A DNA stretch of 64,000 nt from Flavobacteriales bacterium (GTDB lineage: Bacteria; Bacteroidota; Bacteroidia; NS11-12g; UBA9320), in contig JACJZV010000001.1 of assembly GCA_020635395.1 (NCBI GenBank), positions 372,001 through 436,000 of the forward strand, read 5' to 3'. Position 1 is the first letter of the stretch. Each line of letters starts with the position of its first letter. Below are positions 1 to 8,863 of this stretch, in pieces. The notes under the pieces were generated by a model that was given only the letters and a program-made list of their open reading frames with translations, was not told where the DNA came from and searched no databases. Position numbers and translations under genes: made by a program.

Positions 1-250
1 GACTTGATTTTATCGGATATTGGATTGTTGAAAGACAAACATCACATTCTTTTTCAACCCATCCTTTCAAATCAAATTTGAGTTGTAGGTGGTTAACAAA
101 ACGCTCAAACTCTAAAAGAACAACCACGTTTGCATTGGTAATAAGGCTGCCATCAATAAATTTAAAGAAAGAATCTGTGAGATGATACTCAAATTGATGC
201 TTCCCTTCTTTTATGGAGCCAAATTGCAAAACAAAATCTCTTTGCTTCAT
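1..250 (-). CDS. DUF177/YceD-like protein (partial, C-terminus outside window)
   Basis: The reading frame opens at ATG 250 and runs off the left edge; I translated it directly. About 83 residues are visible. They have the DUF177 (YceD) pattern: an N-terminal strand-rich part, a GKHQFEYHL stretch, and a glycine-tryptophan segment followed by a Cys-x2-Cys pair (ECDVC), which in this family resembles a metal-binding knuckle. YceD proteins are linked to 23S rRNA accumulation and usually sit just upstream of rpmF (ribosomal protein L32), which would lie beyond the left edge. A TAnnTTTG promoter box lies 23 bases upstream of the ATG. The family call rests on pattern recognition of a fragment. Confidence 0.72.
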   Translation of the reverse strand, partial: MKQRDFVLQFGSIKEGKHQFEYHLTDSFFKFIDGSLITNANVVVLLEFERFVNHLQLKFDLKGWVEKECDVCLSTIQYPIKSS

Positions 251-273
251 ATCCCTCTTGCAAAAATGGTCGG

Positions 274-281
274 CAAAGGTA
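274..281 (-). promoter_or_regulatory. Predicted Bacteroidota -7 box for the yceD-like gene
   Basis: On the minus strand this reads TACCTTTG, an exact match to the Bacteroidota -7 consensus TAnnTTTG, 23 bases before the ATG. No clear TTTG -33 box is seen at the usual distance; a T-rich stretch is there instead. It suggests the yceD-like gene has its own start site, separate from pdxA. Confidence 0.5.
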
Positions 282-306
282 AAATTATTTGCCAATAAAA
301 TATAGT

Positions 307-1389
307 TTATTTTAGGTTGGGTACTCCAATGCTAAATTTCTCTCTTTTGTGAAATTTGAAGTCTAAAAAATTTTTGTTTATCTCGTTGTAATCAAGACGA
401 TTACGGAATATTCTTTTCGCCATGAATATGGCATTTACCAACGAATCTGACTTTGCTAAGTTCTTTCCTGCAATGTCAAAAGCGGTGCCATGGTCGGGTG
501 AGGTTCTCACAATGGGCAGGCCGGCAGTATAATTTACTCCGGTGTCAAATGCCAGCTGTTTAAATGGAATAAGACCTTGATCGTGATACATGGCCAAGAC
601 CGCATCAAATTGTTCGTTTAGTTTTTTTCCAAAAAAAGCATCGGCGGGGTAAGGACCATAAATCAATTTTCCTTCTCTAATATATTTGTCTATGGTCGGT
701 TTTATTACTTCCAGTTCTTCGCTGCCAATTAGTCCATTATCTCCGCTGTGAGGGTTTAATCCCAAAACAGCAATTTTGGGTTTATCTATGGCAAAGTCAA
801 ATTGTAGAGAATGATAGAGTATGTCAATTTTCTTTGACAACAGCTCTTTGGTTATTTTGCTCGAAACTTGCTCAAGTGGTATATGTCCGGTTACTACCCC
901 TACTCTAAAGCTGTCATTTACCAAAAGCATCATGTAGTCTTCTGTGCCAAAAGTATCGGCCAAAAAGTCGGTGTGCCCTGCATATCTGAAATTTTCAGAA
1001 TGGGTGTTGCTTTTGTCAATAGGCAGTGTAACTATGTTATGAATTTTTCCTTTTTTGATGTCTTCCACCGCAGCCAATAAAGACACAATAGCTAACTCAC
1101 CACTTTGTTTGGTGGCTATTCCGGGTGTTGGTATGTAGTCGGAAGGTTCTATTTCAAGGATATTTAGTGTACCCTCTGAGGCATTATCGGCATCTCTTAT
1201 TATTTTATGTTCTACAGATATGGTTTCAAGTAAAGCTTCATAATGGCGGTATGCTGAAATTGGGGAGTAAAGAACGGGAATGCAGTGTTTAAACAACGTA
1301 CCGTTTTCAAATGCTTTAATTAAAATTTCTAAGCCAATTCCGTTCGGGTCGCCAAGGGAAAATCCAAGTTTTGTTTTTTCGAATTCCAA
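307..1389 (-). CDS. pdxA: 4-hydroxythreonine-4-phosphate dehydrogenase
   Basis: PdxA oxidises 4-phospho-hydroxy-L-threonine in the DXP-dependent pathway to pyridoxal phosphate. The 360-residue protein has the family length and motifs: SLGDPNGIG at residues 11-19, the metal-ligand region GHTDF with His139, the LGLNPHSGDNG segment, MYHDQGLIPFK, and the C-terminal TSPDHGTAFDIAGK stretch carrying the last metal histidine. There is no ATG before the first conserved motif. The start is read as TTG at 1389, preceded in frame by an ATT and then a stop codon. A -7 box (TATTTTTG) lies at 1405-1412. The yceD-like gene follows in the same direction after 56 bases. Confidence 0.96.
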   Translation of the reverse strand: MEFEKTKLGFSLGDPNGIGLEILIKAFENGTLFKHCIPVLYSPISAYRHYEALLETISVEHKIIRDADNASEGTLNILEIEPSDYIPTPGIATKQSGELAIVSLLAAVEDIKKGKIHNIVTLPIDKSNTHSENFRYAGHTDFLADTFGTEDYMMLLVNDSFRVGVVTGHIPLEQVSSKITKELLSKKIDILYHSLQFDFAIDKPKIAVLGLNPHSGDNGLIGSEELEVIKPTIDKYIREGKLIYGPYPADAFFGKKLNEQFDAVLAMYHDQGLIPFKQLAFDTGVNYTAGLPIVRTSPDHGTAFDIAGKNLAKSDSLVNAIFMAKRIFRNRLDYNEINKNFLDFKFHKREKFSIGVPNLK

Positions 1390-1404
1390 AATCTAAAGTT
1401 TTTA

Positions 1405-1412
1405 CAAAAATA
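1405..1412 (-). promoter_or_regulatory. Predicted -7 box for pdxA
   Basis: On the minus strand this reads TATTTTTG, matching TAnnTTTG. It ends 15 bases upstream of the TTG start codon, so the leader would be only a few nucleotides long. Its position supports the short N-terminus chosen for PdxA. Confidence 0.45.
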
Positions 1413-1478
1413 ACCCTGCAAAAAGAAATATTGCTGACTAAAAACAACTAAAACCAAACGGCGAAACAATTTTCAAAC

Positions 1479-1519
1479 CATACCATCATCTATGCCACCC
1501 CAGAGGGTGCATTGGTATG
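1479..1519. repeat. Imperfect palindrome with CACCC-GGGTG core
   Basis: Outer arms CATACCA and TGGTATG flank an inner CACCC/GGGTG stem with loop CAGA. It lies in the gap between the pdxA start and the 3' end of the downstream receiver gene. Short GC-rich hairpins of this shape (CCC, four-base loop, GGG) are common intergenic repeats in Bacteroidota. A second one of the same style occurs at 18582-18598. Confidence 0.45.
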
Positions 1520-1544
1520 AAATTATTTGAAGAGTTATGTTCGA

Positions 1545-2009
1545 CTAACTAATGAGTTTTTGGCGGAGCATAAACTCCAATTTTTCGTTAGTCTCAATAA
1601 GGTCAATAACTTCTTGTTGGTTTCTTTTGTCGGCCATGTATTTATCGTAGGCCAAAATCATAGTCTTTTTAACCAAACCTATATCCATAGGTTTGTATAA
1701 GAATTTAAAAATCTGTCCGCGATTTACACTTTCAACAGCAATTTCCAAATCCGAACAACCTGTAAGAAGTATGCGAACAATGGTGGGATGTGTCTTGCTA
1801 AGTGTTTCAAAAAACTCAACTCCGGTAATATGAGGCATCTTGTGGTCACTCAAAACAACGTGTATTTCGTTGCTTTCAATAATAGAATAAGCCTCCTCGA
1901 TGGAGCTGGCAACAAACAAATTAAATTCTCGTCTGAAATTGGCACTGAAAGAAGTTAGATTCTCTTTTTCGTCGTCCAAATAAAGGATTGAAATGTTTTT
2001 AGTAGCCAT
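1545..2009 (-). CDS. Stand-alone response regulator receiver protein
   Basis: This is a 154-residue protein with a receiver domain over about residues 5-125 and only a short helical tail, so no output domain. Acidic pair D12-D13, phospho-acceptor D55 (VVLSDHKMP), the T/S position in LLTG and the conserved lysine in YKP are all present. An upstream in-frame ATG at 2066 would add 19 unrelated residues. The ATG at 2009, directly before the first beta strand, is preferred. It is divergent from the ThiF-nitroreductase operon, and its receiver resembles that of the 7392 gene in the same locus (shared FRR-F, ITGVEFF and KP-containing segments), which suggests both belong to one phosphorelay. Confidence 0.88.
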   Translation of the reverse strand: MATKNISILYLDDEKENLTSFSANFRREFNLFVASSIEEAYSIIESNEIHVVLSDHKMPHITGVEFFETLSKTHPTIVRILLTGCSDLEIAVESVNRGQIFKFLYKPMDIGLVKKTMILAYDKYMADKRNQQEVIDLIETNEKLEFMLRQKLIS

Positions 2010-2197
2010 GATTAATAACTTTTTTAACATTAAACATAATACAGTAGTAGAGTAAAACAATGGCACCTATGCTAAAAGTACCACCACAAAAATAAAAACT
2101 TTTATCAAAAAAAAACCTTTTTTACCAAAAAAAACTGAACGTTTGAACCAAAAGAAGCAATAGAAATACGAATTATGTTAACGATTTTGATTCTAAA

Positions 2198-4531
2198 TTG
2201 AATGAAAGACCTTTTATTTTTGTCATTAATTGCTTAAAACCGTGTATATTGCGGAAAATATTACCTATATTGAATGATAGTTATCGAGCAGTAATTTTTC
2301 AGTCTAAAGATTATTGCAACCGAGAAGAAATTTTGCTACTAGAAGTAAAAAGGCTGGGGGGGAGGGATGGAATCGTGATAAAAGACACGATAGAGGGGCA
2401 ATTGAAAGAGTTGGTAAAATGCCATTATCCACGGATAAAATTTAAGGAAAATCCAGACTTGTTAGATAAAAAGGTCTCGGAATTTTTACATGGTAGGAGT
2501 GCAGCCGAAATTGGCAACTGGATTTATTATCCATGGTTGAATACTCTTGTTCATTTGTTAGGTAAAGATGATTTTTATACCGTCAGAACAAACAGAAATC
2601 AGTACAAAATAACATCGGAACAACAAAAAGAGCTGGGAAAAAAAAAGGTCGGGGTTATTGGTTTGTCAGTAGGCAATGCAGTAGCAATTACAATGGCCAT
2701 GGAGCGGATATTTGGCGAAATTCGTTTGGCAGACTACGACGAAATAGAGGTAAGCAATTTAAACAGAATTAGATGCGGTGTTCAAAATCTGGGAATAAAT
2801 AAGGCCATTGCCACAGCTCGCGAAATTGCAGAAATAGACCCCTACCTCAACGTTAAAGTATATGAAGGCGGAATTACCCATGAAAATATCGATCAATTTT
2901 TTATAGAAGGAGGCAAACTCGACCTATTGGTGGAGGAATGTGATGGCTTGGACATCAAAATAATTGCAAGAAATAGAGCAAAGGAGTTAGGCATTCCGGT
3001 GGTAATGGAAACCAACGATAGGGCAATGCTTGATATAGAACGATTTGATTTAGAGCCAGACAGACCTATTTTGCATGGTTTGGTAAAAAACCTCGACGTT
3101 GACCTATTAAAAACATTAAAAACCAACGAAGAAAAAGTGCCATATATGCTCGACATGATTGGTATTGAGGATACTTCTGTGTTATTGCGTGCCTCTATGT
3201 TAGAGATTGAGCAAACTATAACTACCTGGCCACAATTAGGCAGTTCAGTTGTGTTTGGAGGTGGGTTGGTAACCAGCGTTGCCCGACGAATTTTGTTAGG
3301 AAGTGAAGTGCTTTCAGGAAGATATTATAACGATTTTGAGGAGGTTGGGGAGAGGATAAAAGATAATACCAACCTATATTCCGATGCTGAAAATATTCCA
3401 GAATTGACGGTTGAGAAAATGATAGAAATTGCTGGAATGCACCTACCGGAAGTGCCATCCTCCATTGCCATGAATTCAGTAAAACAATTGGTAGAGGCAG
3501 CACATAAAGCACCATCCGGGGGGAATATGCAGCCATGGAAATGGCTGTGGGAAAAGGGCAGGCTCTTTATGTTTGTTGATTTTTCTTTGTCTAACTCGTT
3601 TCTTGATTTCGATCATTTAGGCACCATGGTGGGGTTTGGAGCCGCCACCCAAAATATTTTGGAAGAATCGGCCAAGAGGGGAATAAAGGCTGAGTTTAAG
3701 TTTAAATATAACAATAGAAATTTGGTTGGATTTTTTGATTTTACGGAAAATGAAAAAATAAGGGACTCAGAATGTTTAGCAGAATTCATTGACCAACGGG
3801 GCTGCAACAGAACACTGGGAAAGATGCTACCTATACCAGAGGAAACCTATTTAAAACTTGAGAAAATTTGCACTACGATAGAAGGAGCAAGATTGAGTTG
3901 GGTGGAAGGGAGTGAAATAATAGAATTAGGTAAAGTTTTGAGTGCAATTGAGCGAATTAGACTGTTAACTCAACGTGGGCATTCAGATTTTGTTAAAGAA
4001 ATTCGTTGGACCACCAAAGAAGCTGAAGAAACGAAAGATGGTATAGACCTTAGAACAATAGATATTACTGAAACAGAAAGAGCAGGTCTGGTTGTCTCTC
4101 GTGACAGTAAGGTTGCTGAATATCTTCGAAAAAATAAACTTGGTACTGGAATGGAAACTCTTATGACCAAAGCTATCAAAGAAGCCGACCGTATCGGTTT
4201 CATAACCATGCCTTATGGTGGACATAAAGGATATTTTGAAGGAGGAAGAGCACTTGAACGAGTTTGGCTCAAAGCTACCCAACTGAATTTAGGGTTTCAT
4301 CCTATTAGCCCTTCAACATTTATATTTAGTCGATATGTTTCGAGCAACAATGACCCTGAACTACAGGAGTTTTCGGAAGAACTGAAACACCTGCGAGAGC
4401 AATTCAAACGATTGCTTAATATAGAGGGGGGAGTAGGTGAAATTTTCCTTTTTAGGTTGTTCAAAGGGAATGACATTAGGGTTCGTTCTTTAAGGAGAAA
4501 TATTAATCAGCACTTTTTTGTAAAAAATTGA
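2198..4531 (+). CDS. ThiF/E1-like adenylylation domain fused to nitroreductase (Rv1355c-like)
   Basis: This 777-residue fusion has an N-terminal region of about 110 residues, then a ThiF/E1-type Rossmann domain at about 115-340, and a nitroreductase-fold flavin domain at about 425-760. In the ThiF part the nucleotide loop is VGVIGLSVGN (151-160), followed by ADYDEIEVSNLNR (178-190), whose Asp, Asn and Arg match E1 ATP-binding residues. The nitroreductase part shows AAHKAPSGGNMQPW (434-447), the usual FMN-binding arginine/serine-type segment with a lysine variant. The same ThiF-nitroreductase order is known from mycobacterial Rv1355c-family proteins, whose substrate is not established. No Met precedes the conserved part, so translation is read from TTG 2198. 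The stop overlaps the next gene's start by four bases (TTGA). Confidence 0.88.
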   Translation: MNERPFIFVINCLKPCILRKILPILNDSYRAVIFQSKDYCNREEILLLEVKRLGGRDGIVIKDTIEGQLKELVKCHYPRIKFKENPDLLDKKVSEFLHGRSAAEIGNWIYYPWLNTLVHLLGKDDFYTVRTNRNQYKITSEQQKELGKKKVGVIGLSVGNAVAITMAMERIFGEIRLADYDEIEVSNLNRIRCGVQNLGINKAIATAREIAEIDPYLNVKVYEGGITHENIDQFFIEGGKLDLLVEECDGLDIKIIARNRAKELGIPVVMETNDRAMLDIERFDLEPDRPILHGLVKNLDVDLLKTLKTNEEKVPYMLDMIGIEDTSVLLRASMLEIEQTITTWPQLGSSVVFGGGLVTSVARRILLGSEVLSGRYYNDFEEVGERIKDNTNLYSDAENIPELTVEKMIEIAGMHLPEVPSSIAMNSVKQLVEAAHKAPSGGNMQPWKWLWEKGRLFMFVDFSLSNSFLDFDHLGTMVGFGAATQNILEESAKRGIKAEFKFKYNNRNLVGFFDFTENEKIRDSECLAEFIDQRGCNRTLGKMLPIPEETYLKLEKICTTIEGARLSWVEGSEIIELGKVLSAIERIRLLTQRGHSDFVKEIRWTTKEAEETKDGIDLRTIDITETERAGLVVSRDSKVAEYLRKNKLGTGMETLMTKAIKEADRIGFITMPYGGHKGYFEGGRALERVWLKATQLNLGFHPISPSTFIFSRYVSSNNDPELQEFSEELKHLREQFKRLLNIEGGVGEIFLFRLFKGNDIRVRSLRRNINQHFFVKN

Positions 4532-5271
4532 AAACTGAACCTAACATAGACATTTTGACATTAAATGAGGTTGAGATTTCATTTGAGATTGTCTGTTTTC
4601 GGGCAATTGATTTTCCGAATTTTTGTGCTGAATATATTGAGGGACATCTAAATGTTTTAAGAGACTACGGTGTTACCTCGGTGGCCTCCAGCAATCCAAC
4701 TTGGATGTTTAATCCAAATGTTTATTGTGTGGTTGCCCTACGTGAAAAGGAAATGCTGGCCGGTATTCGAATCCATAAAGCTGATGGAAAAACTGAATTG
4801 CCGATGGAGGCAGGTGTTTCTAAACTTGATGAAAAGGTTAGCCTGGAAATTACCAAGAACCTGAAAGTTGGAGCCGGAGAACAATGCGGACTTTGGAATT
4901 CAAAAAAAATCAAAGGTTTTGGTATAAGTTGGGTGCTCGTAAATAGTTCCATTGCAATTTTGTCACAACTTAAAATAAAAAGATTATATGGTTTGGCATC
5001 TGACTATAGTATGTTTTTGTTCGAACCGGCTGGTTTTCGAATTCAAAGGCAATTTGGCAATCATGGAGATTTTGAATATCCAACAAAAGACTATATAGCA
5101 AGAGTTGTATTAATTGAAGATTGTACAAAACTTACCACTTCTGCAAAAGAAGAAATGAACTTTATTAAAGAACTAAGGAAAAATAAAAATTTGGCAAAAC
5201 GACTTAAAATAAACGACTTAGAGCTGAAACTGACATTTCGTACGGATTTAAACATTACAGATGAACATTAG
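4528..5271 (+). CDS. GNAT-like acyltransferase partner of the ThiF-nitroreductase fusion
   Basis: This is a 247-residue soluble protein. The central part looks like a GNAT fold: strand AGIRIH (78-83), then a loop GLWNSKKIKGFGIS (121-134) at the acyl-CoA pyrophosphate-binding position. After this come a helix and a strand KRLYGLAS, and the typical late motif FEPAGFR (165-171). The substrate cannot be read from sequence; acyl-homoserine-lactone-synthase-like enzymes share this fold but their signature residues are not evident. Translation is read from TTG 4528, overlapping the upstream stop by four bases, which implies translational coupling with the ThiF-nitroreductase gene. The first ATG in frame (residue 60) would remove the front of the fold. 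Confidence 0.68.
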   Translation: MKTEPNIDILTLNEVEISFEIVCFRAIDFPNFCAEYIEGHLNVLRDYGVTSVASSNPTWMFNPNVYCVVALREKEMLAGIRIHKADGKTELPMEAGVSKLDEKVSLEITKNLKVGAGEQCGLWNSKKIKGFGISWVLVNSSIAILSQLKIKRLYGLASDYSMFLFEPAGFRIQRQFGNHGDFEYPTKDYIARVVLIEDCTKLTTSAKEEMNFIKELRKNKNLAKRLKINDLELKLTFRTDLNITDEH

Positions 5272-7399
5272 GATATTTACCCTTTTTCTTTTCTGGTGTT
5301 CCTCACTAAAACTACTCGGTTCCGAGTTGATTGTTGGAACGCAGAGTCCTGAAAAAATTGTCTGTAACCAATTTTTATATTTTATCGACTCCACAAATGA
5401 AATGAGTCTTGAAAATCTCAAGAATTTATCAGAATCAAAATTTAGTAGGTTTGACAATTCCGTATTTAATTTTGGATTTATCAGAAAAACCATCTGGCTC
5501 AAAACTAACATTAGAAACAAAACCGATTTTGATAGACTTATGATTGAAATTGGTCAGCCGAATGCTGATTTTATAGAGTTTTATGTTGATGAACATGTCG
5601 AAACGTTTTCAGATATGAAACCTTTTTCAGTGAGAAAATTTCAAGATGCAAAGGCACTTTTTGAGTTCAGAATATTGCCATCAGAATCAAAAGAAATCTA
5701 TTTTAAGATTAGAAGCAGCGATGAATTAATAATACCAATCTATGTCAATACTCCACCGAAAATTCTGCAAAAGAGGCAAAAGGCTGAAACTTTTTTTGGA
5801 GTTTTTTTCGGAATTATGTTAGTAATGATTTTTTATAATCTTTTCATTTATTTCTCACTTAGAACTCAAGATTATTTGTTATACGTAATAAATATATTAT
5901 TCCTTATGCTCGGGCAAGGTTCTTTGCTCGGTTATTTGGGAAAATATCTGTGGCCTAATTCCGGTGTACTTTCAAATATTTCTGGTATTATTTTTCCTTT
6001 ATTATCAATCATTTTTGGTATGTGGTTCGTATTCAAATTTCTGAATTTAAAATACTACCTCAAGTGGTCAATATATATATTTTGGGTCGTAATAGTCTTG
6101 AGCAGCTGTGGCATTTTGCTCGCTATTATGGGAGAAATAACCCTTTCATCAATTATTGTTAGAATTATAGGTTTGGCGGCTTCATTATTGGTTATTTACA
6201 TGTCATTCATACTCCTTAGATGGGAGCAAAAAGAAGCAAAATTTCTTCTTGTGGCTTGGTCGGTGTTTTTAATTGGTGTAATACTATATGTTCTAAAAGA
6301 TGCAAATGTATTACCGTATCATTTTATAACTATCTATGCAATGCCCATTGGTGCTGCTTTAGAAACCTTGCTTTTAGCGTTCGCCTTAGCTAATAGCATT
6401 AATATCTTAAAAGTAGAACGGGAAGAATCTCAAAGAGCCATGCTCAATGAAATGAAAAAAAATCATGAACTCATAAACAATCAATCCGCAGTATTAGAAT
6501 CAAAAGTTACTGAACGAACCGAGGAACTTCAAATAATTAACGAGGACTTAAAATTAACATTAGATAACCTAAAATCAACGCAGGGTCAATTGGTAGAGGC
6601 TGAGAAGATGGCTTCTTTAGGGCATTTGACTGCCGGAATTGCCCATGAAATTAATAATCCAATCAATTTTGTTTCATCCAACGTAAAACCGATTAGGCAA
6701 GATTTGGCCGATGTGCTTTCAATACTGGATAAATACAATAAGTTAGCTTCAGAGAAGGGTGATAGCGAATTGATGGCCATCATTGAAGAACAGAAAAAGA
6801 TGGACATTGACTATTCTATCAATGAAATGAACGAGCTTTTAGATGGCATTGAAGAAGGAGCCAAAAGAACTGCCGAAATTGTAACGGGACTCAAGAATTT
6901 CTCCCGAACAGATGAAGATGAGTTTCAACAGGCCGATGTAAACAACGGCCTAAAATCGACCGTAGCCATTTTAAAAAGTGAGTTAAATGGAATTTCAGTT
7001 CACCTCGAACTGGGTTCAATACCGCATATCGACTGTTTTTTGGGAAAATTAAATCAAGTATTTATGAACCTGATAGACAACGCCATAGATGCCATTCGGG
7101 AAAAACATTCCAAAAGCATGGAAGGCATTCTTACCATACGAAGTGAACAGAAAGATGATTGGGTTGTGATAAAAATTAGCGACAATGGAAGTGGGATGCC
7201 GGAGGAAGTAAAGAATAGTATTTTTGATCCGTTTTTTACCACCAAAGAGGTAGGAAAAGGAACAGGATTAGGATTGTCAATAAGTTATGGTATCATTGAA
7301 AAGCATCATGGTCATATATTTGTTGAATCAGAAAAGGGAAAGGGTACTACATTTGTGATAGAATTGCCCATAAAGGTGGAAAAGGAAAAAGTTGAATAA
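5261..7399 (+). CDS. 7TMR-DISM sensor histidine kinase
   Basis: This is a 712-residue membrane kinase. An N-terminal signal segment (to about residue 20) is followed by a 7TMR-DISMED2-type extracytoplasmic beta domain (about 25-165) and seven hydrophobic helices (about 180-385). A coiled linker (about 395-450) leads to a HisKA-type dimerisation helix with phospho-acceptor H462 in GIAHEINNP, then an HATPase domain. The latter shows N-box NLIDNAIDAI, G1 DNGSGMP, F-box FDPFFTTK and G2 GTGLGLSI, so the kinase looks fully active. 7TMR-DISM receptors are thought to sense small extracellular ligands. The start overlaps the acyltransferase stop by 11 bases and the next gene starts within its last codons. 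Confidence 0.93.
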   Translation: MNIRIFTLFLFWCSSLKLLGSELIVGTQSPEKIVCNQFLYFIDSTNEMSLENLKNLSESKFSRFDNSVFNFGFIRKTIWLKTNIRNKTDFDRLMIEIGQPNADFIEFYVDEHVETFSDMKPFSVRKFQDAKALFEFRILPSESKEIYFKIRSSDELIIPIYVNTPPKILQKRQKAETFFGVFFGIMLVMIFYNLFIYFSLRTQDYLLYVINILFLMLGQGSLLGYLGKYLWPNSGVLSNISGIIFPLLSIIFGMWFVFKFLNLKYYLKWSIYIFWVVIVLSSCGILLAIMGEITLSSIIVRIIGLAASLLVIYMSFILLRWEQKEAKFLLVAWSVFLIGVILYVLKDANVLPYHFITIYAMPIGAALETLLLAFALANSINILKVEREESQRAMLNEMKKNHELINNQSAVLESKVTERTEELQIINEDLKLTLDNLKSTQGQLVEAEKMASLGHLTAGIAHEINNPINFVSSNVKPIRQDLADVLSILDKYNKLASEKGDSELMAIIEEQKKMDIDYSINEMNELLDGIEEGAKRTAEIVTGLKNFSRTDEDEFQQADVNNGLKSTVAILKSELNGISVHLELGSIPHIDCFLGKLNQVFMNLIDNAIDAIREKHSKSMEGILTIRSEQKDDWVVIKISDNGSGMPEEVKNSIFDPFFTTKEVGKGTGLGLSISYGIIEKHHGHIFVESEKGKGTTFVIELPIKVEKEKVE

Positions 7400-8507
7400 C
7401 AATAAAGAGTACATACTTTATGTTGATGACGAAGACCCCAATATTGTGGCCTTTCGAGCCATATTTCGCCGAGATTTTAATGTAATAACCGCCACTTCGG
7501 CACAAGAAGGAAAGGAAAAACTGGATGAGTTTCCTCAAATAAAGGTTATTGTCAGCGACTATTTAATGCGAGGAATAACTGGTGTTGAGTTCTTTCAAAG
7601 CATTTTAGAAACCCACAGCGACAAAATTAGGATAATGCTGACGGGTTTTGCCGACCAAACTGTTTTGCAGGATGCCATAAATAAAGCCGGAGTATATCGA
7701 TTTTTGAGTAAACCGTGGAATGAGCATGACCTTCGTAGAACGATATATTCAGCCATCGAAATTTATGATGCACGAAAACAAATTTCGATTTATCAAAAAG
7801 AATTAGAAGAAGCCTTTGAAGACCTTAATTCGTATGTGCACAAGTCTTCAAACGAAATGAGAAGCACACTTGTTTCCATGCACGGTATTGTTAGAATTGC
7901 CAAGATGGAAAGCAAATCAGAAACAGATACCGACTATTGGTCAATAATTGAAAAAGGTATTTTGCAAATAGATTTGCAGCTTCGCAATATTATAGAGCAT
8001 TATCAAAACAATGAGCCAGTTCAAGCATTTGGCCTAATAGATTTTGATAAAATAATACAGGCCACACTCGAAGCATTATCTGTGTTTCAGGATTTTGGAA
8101 AAATTAAAATCAATATCAAAAACCACAACAATACCGATTTTTACAACGACAAGTTTAGAATGCAACTTGCGTTTAGCAATATGCTGATGCACATTGTAGA
8201 ACAAATAAACCCGCAAAAAGGCCTTCTGAATTTGGATATCGAAATAATTGACGACATTGACCGAGTAAAAATTATTTTTACCGATGACGGTATGGGTGTT
8301 GAAAACGGCCAGCTATCGGGGTTGTTTGATTTAATAATGACCAAAGGCACGAGCCAAGATATTAGCCTTTATTTGGTAAAACAAACAGTTGAAAATATGG
8401 AGGGAACGGTTACTGTTGTTTCTTTACTCGGAGAGGGGTCTAGTTTTGAGTTGAGAATACCCAATCAACTGGATGCTTTTGAGGCACAAGCCAAGCCTAA
8501 GCGATGA
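7392..8507 (+). CDS. Receiver domain fused to a degenerate histidine kinase module
   Basis: This is a 371-residue cytoplasmic protein. The receiver (about 5-125) is intact: D11-D12, phospho-acceptor D56 in VIVSDYLM, LTG and SKP. The second half aligns by eye with a HisKA-HATPase module, but the expected acceptor histidine position (usually S-H-D-L-R) reads SSNEMRS, giving N154. The ATP lid lacks the GLGL motif (TSQDISLYLV), although the DDGMGV G1 box remains. It is therefore likely a pseudokinase used for phosphotransfer control or binding. It starts at TTG 7392, overlapping the kinase stop by eight bases; no ATG exists upstream of the first beta strand. It ends in an ATGA overlap with the next receiver. 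Confidence 0.82.
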   Translation: MNNNKEYILYVDDEDPNIVAFRAIFRRDFNVITATSAQEGKEKLDEFPQIKVIVSDYLMRGITGVEFFQSILETHSDKIRIMLTGFADQTVLQDAINKAGVYRFLSKPWNEHDLRRTIYSAIEIYDARKQISIYQKELEEAFEDLNSYVHKSSNEMRSTLVSMHGIVRIAKMESKSETDTDYWSIIEKGILQIDLQLRNIIEHYQNNEPVQAFGLIDFDKIIQATLEALSVFQDFGKIKINIKNHNNTDFYNDKFRMQLAFSNMLMHIVEQINPQKGLLNLDIEIIDDIDRVKIIFTDDGMGVENGQLSGLFDLIMTKGTSQDISLYLVKQTVENMEGTVTVVSLLGEGSSFELRIPNQLDAFEAQAKPKR

Positions 8508-8863
8508 ACATTTTTCTGATTGACGATAGTGAAATTGATTCGTTTATTTCGTGTAAACTAATGGAAGCCGCCGGAATAGACACTCCTGTGCAAATATTTA
8601 GCAATCCGGTAGATGCATTAGAGCAAATAAAAAACGAACAAGATATTGATGTCCTTCTGGTCGATAATCAGATGCCTGTAATGAGTGGACTTGAATTTTT
8701 TGGTAAATATATCGAGAAAGCTACAGCCAAAATGCCAGTGCTGGTGCTGCTAACGGCTACATATAATCGGGAATTGGCAGCAATGGCAAAAGGCATCCAC
8801 CCAAATATTCATCTGCTGGAGAAGCCGCTGAATGCGGATAAATTAAAACTGATTTTACCCTGA
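8504..8863 (+). CDS. CheY-like single-domain response regulator
   Basis: This is a 119-residue receiver with acidic pair D7-D8, phospho-acceptor D54 (LLVDNQMP), Thr in LLTAT and lysine in LLEKPL. There is no output domain. The ATG overlaps the upstream TGA (ATGA), so it is translationally coupled to the receiver-pseudokinase gene and is the last gene of the operon starting at 2198. Its end overlaps the convergent membrane-protein gene by nine bases. The probable role is diffusible phosphate carrier or effector of the 5261 kinase. Confidence 0.9.
   Translation: MNIFLIDDSEIDSFISCKLMEAAGIDTPVQIFSNPVDALEQIKNEQDIDVLLVDNQMPVMSGLEFFGKYIEKATAKMPVLVLLTATYNRELAAMAKGIHPNIHLLEKPLNADKLKLILP

Noticed and set aside
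868..1080. Many reading frames opposite or out of frame with real genes
   Set aside because: They lie wholly inside strongly supported genes such as pdxA and their products resemble shadow translations without recognisable motifs.
4528..5271. LuxI-type acyl-homoserine-lactone synthase
   Set aside because: The fold is GNAT-like, but the N-terminal Arg/Trp signature of LuxI proteins is not seen, so the specific product was not assigned.
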